Shown in pieces: positions 18,815 through 27,104 of a stretch of DNA of 64,000 nucleotides; the first letter of the stretch is position 1, and the number at the start of each line of letters is the position of its first letter. A program made the translations under genes and the position numbers. Origin of the DNA: Paludibacteraceae bacterium (lineage in GTDB: Bacteria; Bacteroidota; Bacteroidia; Bacteroidales; Paludibacteraceae). The stretch lies in NCBI GenBank assembly GCA_017417025.1, contig JAFPZY010000047.1, positions 38,100-102,099 on the forward strand. Reading direction: 5' to 3'. The notes under the pieces were generated by a model, which did no database searches, was not told the origin of the DNA, and saw nothing but the letters and a program-made list of their open reading frames with translations.

Positions 18815-19362
18815 AAAGGACTACTCTTTTAATAACTCTGGCAACTGTTGTTTTGACCACATTCAGTTCGTATGCACAAGAGACAGCACTGCTCTCCGGA
18901 AAGCAGTATTCATTCACGGAAACCAAAGTCATACCGAAGATGAATAAGACTTCCGTCCGCAAAGGACTAATGGTCTTTGTCGCGCCAGACATACTGACCA
19001 TGGATTATTCGCAGCCTGCCGGCGACTACACGCATATCACTTCCGACTCCTTTGAGGTTTCCAAGAATGGCAAGGTGCAGCATTTTCCGATGAACAATCC
19101 CAACCATCGCATGGCAATCTTCCGCACTACACTGCTCTACTGTCTCGGAGGAGAACTTGACCGCGCGGCAGAACTCAATCATGCCGGCAAAGCATGCTCC
19201 GTAGAAAAGGGGAAACGCATCTGTACACTCACCGTTGAAAAGGCCGCCCCGCGTGACATAGCACAGATACAACTCCTATACGATGCCCAATCCAAAGCCC
19301 TCATCTCGCTTACTCTAACCGAAGGCAGCGGCAACTACACAGTCTATAATCTTACGGAATAG
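18811..19362 (+). CDS. LolA-like periplasmic lipid carrier
   Basis: The 183-residue secreted protein has a signal peptide (hydrophobic stretch about 4-18, cleavage near SYAQ) and a LolA-like beta-rich body. LolA-type genes are paired with the MMPL exporter in polyene-lipid clusters, where the protein is thought to carry the product towards the outer membrane. Here the two genes overlap by 4 bases. It is convergent with the AraC gene, with only 3 bp between the stops and no visible terminator. Confidence 0.8.
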   Translation: MKRTTLLITLATVVLTTFSSYAQETALLSGKQYSFTETKVIPKMNKTSVRKGLMVFVAPDILTMDYSQPAGDYTHITSDSFEVSKNGKVQHFPMNNPNHRMAIFRTTLLYCLGGELDRAAELNHAGKACSVEKGKRICTLTVEKAAPRDIAQIQLLYDAQSKALISLTLTEGSGNYTVYNLTE

Positions 19363-19365
19363 CCC

Positions 19366-20208
19366 CTACCCTCTTAATGACATATTCCTGTACTGACCGG
19401 CACTCATGCCAAGATGCTGTTTCACATATTTGCAGAAGAAACTCAGACTCGGAAAATTCATCTGTACACATATTTCCTTGGCACTTTTGTCGGTCTGCCG
19501 AAGCAACCTCTTTATTTCTTGCACGCACACACCCTGTATGACTGTCTGAGCCGGTCTGCCGGCAACTGCATTGCACGCGACAGAAAGATATTTGGGACTT
19601 ACAGCCAAGCGGTCGGCATACCATTGCACTTCCCGCTCACGCCCTTTAGTTTCATCAAGCAGCTTGATGAAATCGCGGAACAATATTCCCTGCCTACCGT
19701 GTTTTGGTTCTTTTACAGGTGTCTTCACGCTGTCTTCCAGCCAATTGAGCAGTTCGTAAATAGCTGCCTGGACAAAGATGCGGCGGATATTCTCACTCAA
19801 CCCGGAGCGATTGTCATCAATGTATAGATGAAACAGGCGATTGAACAATTGTCCCGCTTCCTGCTGACGTTCATCCAAATGAACAACAGGATGCTGAAGC
19901 ATATATTTCGATTTCTCCCACCACTTGTTGTCCTCACGCATACACATGTAGAATATATCGTCCAGCGCGTGCTTGCGTATGGCTATCACTATACACTGCA
20001 TATCCGGCGAGCGCATATAGTTGCCGATGATTAAATCCGGTCGGCAAAGCAGCAAGTCATCTGAACCTATAAGATACTGCTGCTCATTGATTTCTATTTG
20101 CATCTTTCCGCTCTTGCAATGAATCAGCAACGAGCAGTCGTTCACCTCGCTAAAGCGGGTCAGCATCTCGTCCAGATTTTCAGAAAAGGTTATGTCGTCA
20201 TTCAGCAT
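19366..20208 (-). CDS. AraC-family transcriptional regulator
   Basis: The 280-residue protein has an N-terminal cupin-like sensor part and a C-terminal double helix-turn-helix. The second HTH segment SLSFFCKYVKQHLGMSAGQ is diagnostic of the family. ATG at 20,208 is preferred over the TTG three codons upstream. It has its own promoter at 20,225-20,257. Placed tail-to-tail with the polyene-like cluster, it may regulate it, but no shared operator was recognised, so this is conjecture. Confidence 0.88.
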   Translation of the reverse strand: MLNDDITFSENLDEMLTRFSEVNDCSLLIHCKSGKMQIEINEQQYLIGSDDLLLCRPDLIIGNYMRSPDMQCIVIAIRKHALDDIFYMCMREDNKWWEKSKYMLQHPVVHLDERQQEAGQLFNRLFHLYIDDNRSGLSENIRRIFVQAAIYELLNWLEDSVKTPVKEPKHGRQGILFRDFIKLLDETKGREREVQWYADRLAVSPKYLSVACNAVAGRPAQTVIQGVCVQEIKRLLRQTDKSAKEICVQMNFPSLSFFCKYVKQHLGMSAGQYRNMSLRG

Positions 20209-20224
20209 AATTGTCAAATTTACC

Positions 20225-20257
20225 GCAAATATACTGCAATTATTTCATTTATGCAAA
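20225..20257 (-). promoter_or_regulatory. Promoter of the araC-like gene
   Basis: On the minus strand TTTG (20,254-20,257), a 20-base spacer and TATATTTGC (20,225-20,233) match the consensus; the ATG is 17 nt further. Confidence 0.75.
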
Positions 20258-20302
20258 CTTTCCGCCATAAGATTTTCCACCATTCCCCGTCAGCACCTCG
20301 CC

Positions 20303-20346
20303 AGCGGGAAAGTAGCGGGAAAGTAGCGGGAAGATAGCGGGAATAA
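20303..20346 (+). repeat. Tandem repeat, four 11-bp units
   Basis: Four units based on AGCGGGAAAGT (the last two diverged at the end) lie just upstream of the divergent AraC gene and 20 bp after the DUF1295 stop. They are non-coding. Confidence 0.9.
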
Positions 20347-20366
20347 ATTATGCCCGTCTTGACCAC

Positions 20367-21161
20367 TCAAGCCTTGAGCCATTCATACCTTGCTACAGAA
20401 TAAAGAGGCAGTAACGGAATCAGTATCGGCGTTTTCTTAACGTATGCCTGATATTCAGGGTCATTGCCATAGGCGGCGTTCTGCCGCAACTCCAGCCTGC
20501 GGGCACCGCTGAACATAACAAACACAATACCTGCATATCCGACAGCCACTATCAGCCATTGCCACCATGTCAGCCCCGCACCTATGGCACTGAGCAGCAC
20601 TCCTGTCCAGATGGTCACTTCGCCCAAATAGTTAGGGCAGCGGACAAGACGATACAAACCAGTATCTACAAACCGCTTCGGATTGCGTTTCTTCGCGGCG
20701 GCTTTCTGGGCATCGCTGATGCTTTCCAACAATATACCGCACAGCACTACACCGGCACCTATCCATGCCCATAACCCATTGTCATGCGGGGCGTTTGCCA
20801 AGCGGAAGGCCACAGGACTCACCTGCGCCACATACAGCAGCGCACAGAACAGCCAAATCATAATCATCACGCCGGCAGGTTTCTTCTCCGAATGCCCCTC
20901 GCCGTATAGAATCTTGCGGTAGCCCACTGCCTTGCGCTCACGCAACAACAGATAAGTTCCGAGCCGGATACCGAAGATAAACAGCAGCACCAGCATTGCC
21001 ACAGCCGGAACACTGAGGCTTGCGTGGTAGAGAATACCCATAGTCACCGCCAAAGCTGCAATGCCGTAACCGTAACCGAGACTGAAAAAATACACAAAGT
21101 ACTTCCATCCTACTGCGGACACCGCCAGTGCCACAGCCAAAAGAATCAATAAGTCAATCAT
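20367..21161 (-). CDS. DUF1295 / steroid 5-alpha-reductase-like membrane protein
   Basis: The 264-residue integral membrane protein has about seven hydrophobic segments. The C-terminal GLYRLVRCPNYLGEVT is the hallmark of DUF1295 proteins, related to steroid 5-alpha reductases and isoprenylcysteine methyltransferases. The conserved segment is thought to bind NADPH or SAM. The substrate is unknown. Its location beside the polyene-like cluster could mean a lipid-modifying role, but it is on the opposite strand with the AraC gene between them. Confidence 0.85.
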   Translation of the reverse strand: MIDLLILLAVALAVSAVGWKYFVYFFSLGYGYGIAALAVTMGILYHASLSVPAVAMLVLLFIFGIRLGTYLLLRERKAVGYRKILYGEGHSEKKPAGVMIMIWLFCALLYVAQVSPVAFRLANAPHDNGLWAWIGAGVVLCGILLESISDAQKAAAKKRNPKRFVDTGLYRLVRCPNYLGEVTIWTGVLLSAIGAGLTWWQWLIVAVGYAGIVFVMFSGARRLELRQNAAYGNDPEYQAYVKKTPILIPLLPLYSVARYEWLKA

Positions 21162-21254
21162 ATAATTTTGTTTTTGTTATGTAAATGCATACTAATAATC
21201 AGCGTATATATACCCCTCCATATATAAGGCAAAAAAAGCACTAAATCTATCACC

Positions 21255-21512
21255 TTAAAAGCGACTTTTTTTCATCTTTTTTGCTTTTTTCATTTTTTTT
21301 GCACTTTCATTTATCTTCCTTGCTTCTATAGCACTAGCATCCCCCAACTCCGTGCGCTCTACCCGCGCTTGCGTGGGGTCATTATTCGAAATGACTAACT
21401 CGCCCAACAACGGCTCACGCGACGGAATCGTCAGCGTGATATGATAGATGCCGGCACCCTTCCATGCAGTCCGCGGCTCCTGCCAATGCCATGTGTCGTG
21501 ATTGGTGGGCAT
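21255..21512 (-). pseudogene. Remnant of a REP-associated tyrosine transposase (Y1, RAYT-type)
   Basis: The first 50 residues (WHWQEPRTAWKGAGIYHITL and onward to PLLGELVI and VERTELG) resemble the N-terminus of IS200-like, REP-associated transposases of Bacteroidales. There the protein would continue with the HUH and catalytic tyrosine motifs. Here the similarity stops after about residue 55 and the tail is a lysine-rich low-complexity run (KKMKKAKKMKKSRF). Neither the HUH motif nor the catalytic tyrosine is present, so the protein cannot be active. It begins directly at the stop of the type IIG gene. Assignment is from memory of family sequences, so confidence is moderate. Confidence 0.6.
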
Positions 21513-24500
21513 TTAGTTGTCTTCTATCAGTCCTCTTTCTTCATCTGTCAGACCGTATAGGTCATAGACGCGGGAATCGATTTCTGCATCTGTGGCAGCG
21601 AGGGCGGAGGTGAGTTCGGAGCAGGCGGCTTTGTATTGGGTAAAATACTCTTCCCATTCGTCCTGCTGAACCAAAGAAAGTTTGATTTTCTGTTTCTTGA
21701 GCTCGGCAACAAAGCCTGCAAAATCCAACGTATCAAAGGTCTCCAGCGTGCTTGTAATCTTCACCTCCGGCATATTGTCCTGCAAGCGTCGCAAGAACCG
21801 CGCACGCTTGGCTTGCAGGTCTTTATTCAAAGAGAGCATGCGGTCGGCAAGGTCAATAAAGGGCTGCTGGTCGGGACATTCGGGGATAGGGAATTCTTTA
21901 CAATTAGCGATAAGTATTTTTTGAAACAACTCTTTTTCTAAATCTAAGTACCTATACTTGTGATAAAAATTCATAAGTTTAGAGTCAAGAATTGTCAATA
22001 TATACTTAGGAGCATACTCTTTATGAGGAATAATCCCAAATCCTATTTGCGTAAAATAGAGCGGACTTTCTGTATATCCAGCGTATATTCTTAACGGATT
22101 TCCAGAAACAATTTGTCTTACTATTATGCGAGGTTCTGTAAAGAAACGTTCCTCACGAGGAGCACCAAGCCATTCTCCATATTTGATATATTCTTTTACC
22201 TTTTCTGAAACAAAGTAGCGGACTACATTTTCCCCTGCAATTAATGGTTTGCAGGTTTCATCTTCAATGGTTGTTGTGTGAAACCGCCTATTCTTTATAA
22301 CATCTTCCGAGTGCCCTTTGTATTTATCATAAGGGGTTATGCCCAATGTAAAGTCAGCAATGTTGCCCAATATGTTATGGTTTCCTTTTATTTTCGTTAA
22401 AAGTGAAAGAATCTCACTATTTACATATATATTATAAGAGCAATCATCATTAGCTTTCCATGTGGATTTGTGTATTTTTTTAGAGAATTCTTTCGTTACT
22501 TCTGAAATATGAGCATTTTTATCATAAATCGTTGCACTCAAATCCTCTGTCTTACTACATTTTTTTAATGCAAATATTATAGTTTCTACTTTCGCAGCCT
22601 CAAAGACATCATCAGGCAATTTCACTAAATCGTATAAATCATCAATAATTAGTTTACGCAACTTAGTATATGAGGAGTTTTGCAGCATAGAATTAGGATT
22701 TATATATGATAAGAATCCCTCTTCTTTTGTCAATTTATATCCTTGTTCAATAAAACTTGAATACAGATTTATACGATTTTCCGAAGTGACATAGTGTTTA
22801 AACAAATATGCAGCTTGCGTACTTTCCATTTGTTTTATGTCAACATACGGCGGATTGCCGATGACGATGTCAAAGCCACCTTTGGCGAAGACTTGCGGGA
22901 ACTCGGTTTGCCAGTTGAAGGCTTTTTCTCCGGCGATTTCAGGGTCGGAGATAAGCGAGTTGCCGCATTTGATATTGTTATTCAGCGAGGAGAGTTTGCG
23001 GTGCGGTTTGGCGGTACGCAGCCACAAAGCAAGTTTGGCAATCTCCACACTTTCTTCGTTGATGTCCACGCCGTATAGGTTGTTTTCGAGGATGCTGTTT
23101 TCTACACCGGGGAACTCAATGGTAGAGCCGGTCAGTTTGGCTTCCATCTCGTCAATCAGTTTGTGCTCCGCCATGAGGAACTGGAGTGCGGCATTGAGGA
23201 AAGCGCCCGAACCGCAGGCAGGGTCACATATAGTGATGGACAATAGCCATTCGCGGTATTGCGTCAGTTGGTCCAGAAGGCGTTTCTTGGTTGCCGTCTG
23301 GCGGTTCTTGTCCGCAAAATACTCCTGTTCGTCAATACCCATTTCGGCTTTCTTTTCCGCACAAAGTTTGCCAACTGTGTTCTCTACTATATATTTGGTG
23401 ATATACTGCGGTGTGTAGAAAACACCATCGCGTTTGCGTTTGGATACCACCTCTCCCCGTCCCTCTCCCAGGGAGAGTGTGTCGGCATTGATCCGGGCAG
23501 TTACTTCTTCTATCTCGCTGAGGGAGTTTTCGAAGATGTGCCCGAGGATATTGACATCGACCTCTGTGCTGTAGTCATAGTCCGCCAGTTTGCGTGTGAA
23601 GCGCGCCAATAGTTCATCGCTGATGTTGAGGCTGTCAAGGACTTCATCGGGTTTGAAGAGCCCGCCGTTGTAAGCAAAGATTTCATATTTCTTACCTTGC
23701 CAGCCGGTGTTCATATAACCGAAATACTTCTTTATGCGGTCGTATAGCGGCACATAGGCATCCATTTCTTTGAGTTGCTCCCACTGGTTAAGAATCTCCA
23801 CCATGGAGTTGGGCGGCAACAGTCCGCTGTCCTCGGCAAAGAAGATAAAGAGCAGCCGGTCAAGCAGTTTCTGTGTTTTTTTGAAAAGGCACAGGACCTC
23901 CGCAGGCGAACTATTCTCCGTCGTGTTATGTTTGAGGATATCCGCGAATATCTCACTCTTGAAAGCCGAATAGTCTTTGTAGAGCTGCAAGGTTATTTGG
24001 TCCTCGTTGCTGACACTGTCTGCTTTGGCTTTAAGCGGTTTGTCGGCTTGGATATTAGCCCATGCGAGACAGAAATAGAGGAGCCTGAATTGGTCCTCGC
24101 TCAAGGCAAACAAGTTCCACTCGATGTTTTCGACAGCATTGTCGATATAGAAACGCAGTTTCTCGAAATTGGATATGACTACGTATTTAGTGTCCTTATG
24201 CTGGCTCTTGTAACCGAAAGCCTGCCGCTCGACATGGCTGAGGTCGGTGGTTTTATGGTCTTTGAGTTCGATAACTCCGATGACCTTTCCGTCACGCAGA
24301 ATAGCGCCGTCCGCCTTCTTGGCATCGGTCTCGTTCTTCTGCTCTGTGATGAGGTTGTAGCCGGGTGTGGGGTTGAGGGTATAGCCGAGGACTTTGACGA
24401 AGAGTTCACGGAGGAAGCCCTCCTGGAACTGCTCTTCTTTGGACGCACGGATATTCTCCTGAACAGCAGGGTTGAGGAAATAGGACTTGTACTGCTCCCA

Positions 24501-24569
24501 CGCACGGCTTAGTTGTTCCGTGTCAAGCAATGCGAGGTATTTTTTGATAACGCTATTTTGAAAAAACAT
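21513..24569 (-). CDS. Type IIG restriction-modification enzyme (endonuclease plus N6-adenine methylase)
   Basis: The 1,018-residue single-chain RM protein has three parts. The N-terminal nuclease has a D-x-E-x-K-like core (DGAILRDGKVIGVIELKD, about 87-104). The methylase has motif I DPACGSGAFL (about 455) and motif IV NPPY (about 570). A C-terminal target-recognition region follows. The DNA for residues about 576-893 is clearly more AT-rich than both flanks, suggesting exchange of the specificity domain. A short in-frame insert encoding LSLGEGRGE (near 23,470) carries a REP-like palindrome. The gene cuts and protects the same site, so no separate methylase is needed. The recognition sequence cannot be predicted. 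Confidence 0.9.
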   Translation of the reverse strand: MFFQNSVIKKYLALLDTEQLSRAWEQYKSYFLNPAVQENIRASKEEQFQEGFLRELFVKVLGYTLNPTPGYNLITEQKNETDAKKADGAILRDGKVIGVIELKDHKTTDLSHVERQAFGYKSQHKDTKYVVISNFEKLRFYIDNAVENIEWNLFALSEDQFRLLYFCLAWANIQADKPLKAKADSVSNEDQITLQLYKDYSAFKSEIFADILKHNTTENSSPAEVLCLFKKTQKLLDRLLFIFFAEDSGLLPPNSMVEILNQWEQLKEMDAYVPLYDRIKKYFGYMNTGWQGKKYEIFAYNGGLFKPDEVLDSLNISDELLARFTRKLADYDYSTEVDVNILGHIFENSLSEIEEVTARINADTLSLGEGRGEVVSKRKRDGVFYTPQYITKYIVENTVGKLCAEKKAEMGIDEQEYFADKNRQTATKKRLLDQLTQYREWLLSITICDPACGSGAFLNAALQFLMAEHKLIDEMEAKLTGSTIEFPGVENSILENNLYGVDINEESVEIAKLALWLRTAKPHRKLSSLNNNIKCGNSLISDPEIAGEKAFNWQTEFPQVFAKGGFDIVIGNPPYVDIKQMESTQAAYLFKHYVTSENRINLYSSFIEQGYKLTKEEGFLSYINPNSMLQNSSYTKLRKLIIDDLYDLVKLPDDVFEAAKVETIIFALKKCSKTEDLSATIYDKNAHISEVTKEFSKKIHKSTWKANDDCSYNIYVNSEILSLLTKIKGNHNILGNIADFTLGITPYDKYKGHSEDVIKNRRFHTTTIEDETCKPLIAGENVVRYFVSEKVKEYIKYGEWLGAPREERFFTEPRIIVRQIVSGNPLRIYAGYTESPLYFTQIGFGIIPHKEYAPKYILTILDSKLMNFYHKYRYLDLEKELFQKILIANCKEFPIPECPDQQPFIDLADRMLSLNKDLQAKRARFLRRLQDNMPEVKITSTLETFDTLDFAGFVAELKKQKIKLSLVQQDEWEEYFTQYKAACSELTSALAATDAEIDSRVYDLYGLTDEERGLIEDN
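23461..23475. repeat. REP-like palindrome inside the type IIG gene
   Basis: CTCTCCC-A-GGGAGAG is a perfect 7-bp inverted repeat with a one-base centre, within a CCCCGTCC..GGGAGAG context. It adds the residues LSLGEGRGE in frame, in a loop before the methylase domain. Confidence 0.6.
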
Positions 24570-24659
24570 GGTACAGGTGTTTTTCTATATTTCTGTTATT
24601 CTCATTATTCTTTCTGCGGGAATTTTAATAACGGCAAAGACCTACCGATTATTTGTGTC

Positions 24660-24740
24660 TCGTTTTTATTGCGGGTGCGGGGAGGGACGGAGGGAGGCGG
24701 AGAGGAGGCGGGGGGAAGGGATGCGGGGAGGGGGAAGGAG
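24660..24740 (+). repeat. G-rich purine tract between two minus-strand genes
   Basis: The gap between the type IIG gene and the outer-membrane protein gene holds a G/A-rich tract on the plus strand (24,680-24,740). GAGGC at 24,694 and 24,705 are 11 bp apart, and the neighbouring sequence roughly keeps that register. No gene is supported here. Confidence 0.5.
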
Positions 24741-24782
24741 TTAATCAAGGAGAAGCACCCAGAGGATGCCTCTCCATCGATA

Positions 24783-25517
24783 TCAATATTTGCCGAGAGA
24801 AACTCCGACATGGAGGCGCGGCCCGCTCGGACGGACGAAGTTGCTCCACTGCACCGTCTCGCCGAGGTTGATGCCATTGCCGGCACTGCCAAAAGGCAGC
24901 ATATAGTCAAGTTTCAGAGTGAGCGCCACACGAGAAGTGAGCAGGAACTCTACAGCGAAATAGGGGTCAAGGAGAAAGAAGGGAGTTTTGGTGTATGAGG
25001 CGTTATAGACCACCTCCTCGCCGCCAGTTACCTGCTCCGCGTCAGATGGGACGTAGAGGCGTTTGGTTTCGCCTCCGCCTATAGTAAGCCCCAGCATGGG
25101 CACGACTTTCCCGAGTTTCCAATACACATCGCACAGCGCCGCTCCCCAACCTGAGCGCATCTGGCTTCCGGACCTCATCAGAGGCATGGTGCTGACTCCT
25201 CCCTCTGCGCCGAGGTGGATATGGTTGATGAGGTGGAGACGCAGCATGCCGCTTATACCAATTGCCGCGCCGTCGCGGGGCAGGTCCTTAAATCCGCTAA
25301 AGGTCTCTTTCAGCGAGCCGTTACGGAACAACTCGTTTGGTGACTGCGAGAAGAGATAGCCCAAGTGTACAGCCACGCCTCCGGAGTAGCCGGTGAGAAC
25401 ACCTCCGCTTTTTTTGCTTTCGGCAGCAGTGGTGTTGTCCTGCGCCTGTTCTTCGGCTGCGACCTTGAGAGCCGGCAGCATGGCTGCAACCAGCAGCATT
25501 GCGAGCAATCGTTTCAT
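24783..25517 (-). CDS. Secreted outer-membrane beta-barrel protein
   Basis: The 244-residue protein has a clear signal peptide (cleavage near KVAAEEQ) and a short Ser/Thr/Gln-rich linker. Its body has alternating hydrophobic strands and glycine-rich turns, and it ends in an aromatic-terminated strand (HVGVSLGKY), all typical of small outer-membrane barrels. No enzyme motif is seen. It lies 32 bp downstream of deoD. Function unknown. Confidence 0.7.
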   Translation of the reverse strand: MKRLLAMLLVAAMLPALKVAAEEQAQDNTTAAESKKSGGVLTGYSGGVAVHLGYLFSQSPNELFRNGSLKETFSGFKDLPRDGAAIGISGMLRLHLINHIHLGAEGGVSTMPLMRSGSQMRSGWGAALCDVYWKLGKVVPMLGLTIGGGETKRLYVPSDAEQVTGGEEVVYNASYTKTPFFLLDPYFAVEFLLTSRVALTLKLDYMLPFGSAGNGINLGETVQWSNFVRPSGPRLHVGVSLGKY

Positions 25518-25549
25518 AATCTGTGCTTTTGCGGTTTATTCAGGAAAGT

Positions 25550-26260
25550 TTATACAAGCGAGAAAGCCACGTCCATCATCTGTGTGAAAGTGTTCTGCCG
25601 CTGCTCGGCGGTGGTGGCTTCTCCGGTGAGTATATGGTCGCTGACCGTGCATATAACCAGTGCTTTTTTGCCAGCTCTGGCGGCGTTCATATAGAGTGAT
25701 GGAGCCTCCATTTCGTCTGCGAGCACGCCCATTTTGGTCCAGTTGTTCTTGCGCTCGTCCTCGCAGTAGAAGAGGTCGGTGGAGAAGACGTTGCCTACAT
25801 GGTATCTGTAGCCGAACCTCTCGCACGCGTCCACAGCCCCGCGCACCAGCCCGAAGTCCGCTATAGGCGCGAAAGAGCCGGGGAGGTTGTATTGTGAGGC
25901 ATAGCAGCTGTCGGTGCAACTGCCCATGGCAATTACCAGGTCGCCGAGGTGCACGTGCATCTGCCTTGCCCCGCACGAGCCGACGCGGATGATGGTATCC
26001 ACGTCATAGAAGTTGAAGAGTTCGTAGGTGTAGATACCGATGCTGGGAATGCCCATTCCGTGGCCCATGACCGTCACCTGCTTGCCGTTGTGTGTGCCGG
26101 TATAAGCCAGCATGCTGCGGACGTTATTGACCTGCACGGGATTATCCAGGAACTTCTCTGCCATAAACTTGGCGCGAAGCGGGTCTCCCGCCATAATCAT
26201 CGTCTTGGCGATTTCGCCGTACTGTGCCCCAATATGCGGGGTCGGAGTCTGTTGTTTCAT
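25550..26260 (-). CDS. deoD: Purine-nucleoside phosphorylase (DeoD type)
   Basis: The 236-residue hexameric-type PNP starts MKQQTPTPHIGA. Key segments are the phosphate-binding GDPLRAK, RVGSCG, the DEMEA segment, and SDHILTGE, which holds the catalytic aspartate. It splits purine nucleosides and deoxynucleosides with phosphate. A longer frame reaching back to 26,437 overlaps kdsB and was rejected. It follows kdsB by 31 bp on the same strand. Confidence 0.95.
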   Translation of the reverse strand: MKQQTPTPHIGAQYGEIAKTMIMAGDPLRAKFMAEKFLDNPVQVNNVRSMLAYTGTHNGKQVTVMGHGMGIPSIGIYTYELFNFYDVDTIIRVGSCGARQMHVHLGDLVIAMGSCTDSCYASQYNLPGSFAPIADFGLVRGAVDACERFGYRYHVGNVFSTDLFYCEDERKNNWTKMGVLADEMEAPSLYMNAARAGKKALVICTVSDHILTGEATTAEQRQNTFTQMMDVAFSLV

Positions 26261-26291
26261 AGTCAGTAAGAATTTATTAAGATTTCGTAGT

Positions 26292-27089
26292 TTATATTGC
26301 CGCAGACTGTCGGTCCGCGTCCCCTGCGGGAGTTTGAGCGGCGAGCAGCAGTCGTGCCTTTTCGAGGTCTGCTGGTGTGTCAATCCCCAGAGAAGCAGTT
26401 TCGCATACAGCCACTTGTATTCTGTATCCATGTTCAAGCCACCGCAGTTGCTCGAGGCTCTCCGCCTGTTCGGCAGGCGAAAGCGGCAGTTTGATAATCT
26501 CTTTCAGCACGTCTGCCCGGTAGGCGTACATGCCTATGTGCCTGAAGTGCCTCCCCTGCCCGAGCCACTCCTCCTTAGGCAGCCCCCGCAGATAAGGTAT
26601 GACGCTGCGGGAGAACATAAGCGCCCTTCCGTCCTCAGCGAACACCACTTTCGGGGTGTTCGGGTTCTCAAGGTCCTGCAGAGTGTCGTTGGCGGTGAAA
26701 GGCTTAACGAGGGTGGCAATCTCAGTCTTATTGTCAAAGCAGCCGCACAAAGCTCTTATCTGCTCCGGCTGAATGAAAGGCTCGTCGCCCTGTATATTAA
26801 CCACCACACAATCAGCATCCTTTCTGCCGCAGGCGGTTTTCTCCCATGCTTCGGCGCAACGCTCCGTGCCGCACTTGTGGTCGGGGCTTGTCATAACGGC
26901 ATTGCCTCCAAACGCGCGCACGCACGCATATATAAGGTCGCTGTCAGTGGCGACCGTCACCTCGTCAAGCACCTTTTTTACCTGCTCATAGACACGCTGT
27001 ATCATAGGCTTTCCGCCTATATCCGCCAGCGGTTTTCCAGGGAAGCGGGTGCTCGCATAGCGCGCCGGTATTATCCCAACAAAGTTCAT
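26292..27089 (-). CDS. kdsB: 3-deoxy-manno-octulosonate cytidylyltransferase
   Basis: The 265-residue enzyme has the N-terminal IIPARYASTRFPGKPL nucleotide-binding signature and the NIQGDEPF metal-binding segment. It activates Kdo to CMP-Kdo for lipopolysaccharide core synthesis in the cytoplasm. The C-terminus extends about 10-15 residues beyond most homologues. It lies 15 bp after mfd on the same strand. Confidence 0.96.
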   Translation of the reverse strand: MNFVGIIPARYASTRFPGKPLADIGGKPMIQRVYEQVKKVLDEVTVATDSDLIYACVRAFGGNAVMTSPDHKCGTERCAEAWEKTACGRKDADCVVVNIQGDEPFIQPEQIRALCGCFDNKTEIATLVKPFTANDTLQDLENPNTPKVVFAEDGRALMFSRSVIPYLRGLPKEEWLGQGRHFRHIGMYAYRADVLKEIIKLPLSPAEQAESLEQLRWLEHGYRIQVAVCETASLGIDTPADLEKARLLLAAQTPAGDADRQSAAI

Positions 27090-27104
27090 AAGTTGTCAAA
27101 AATA

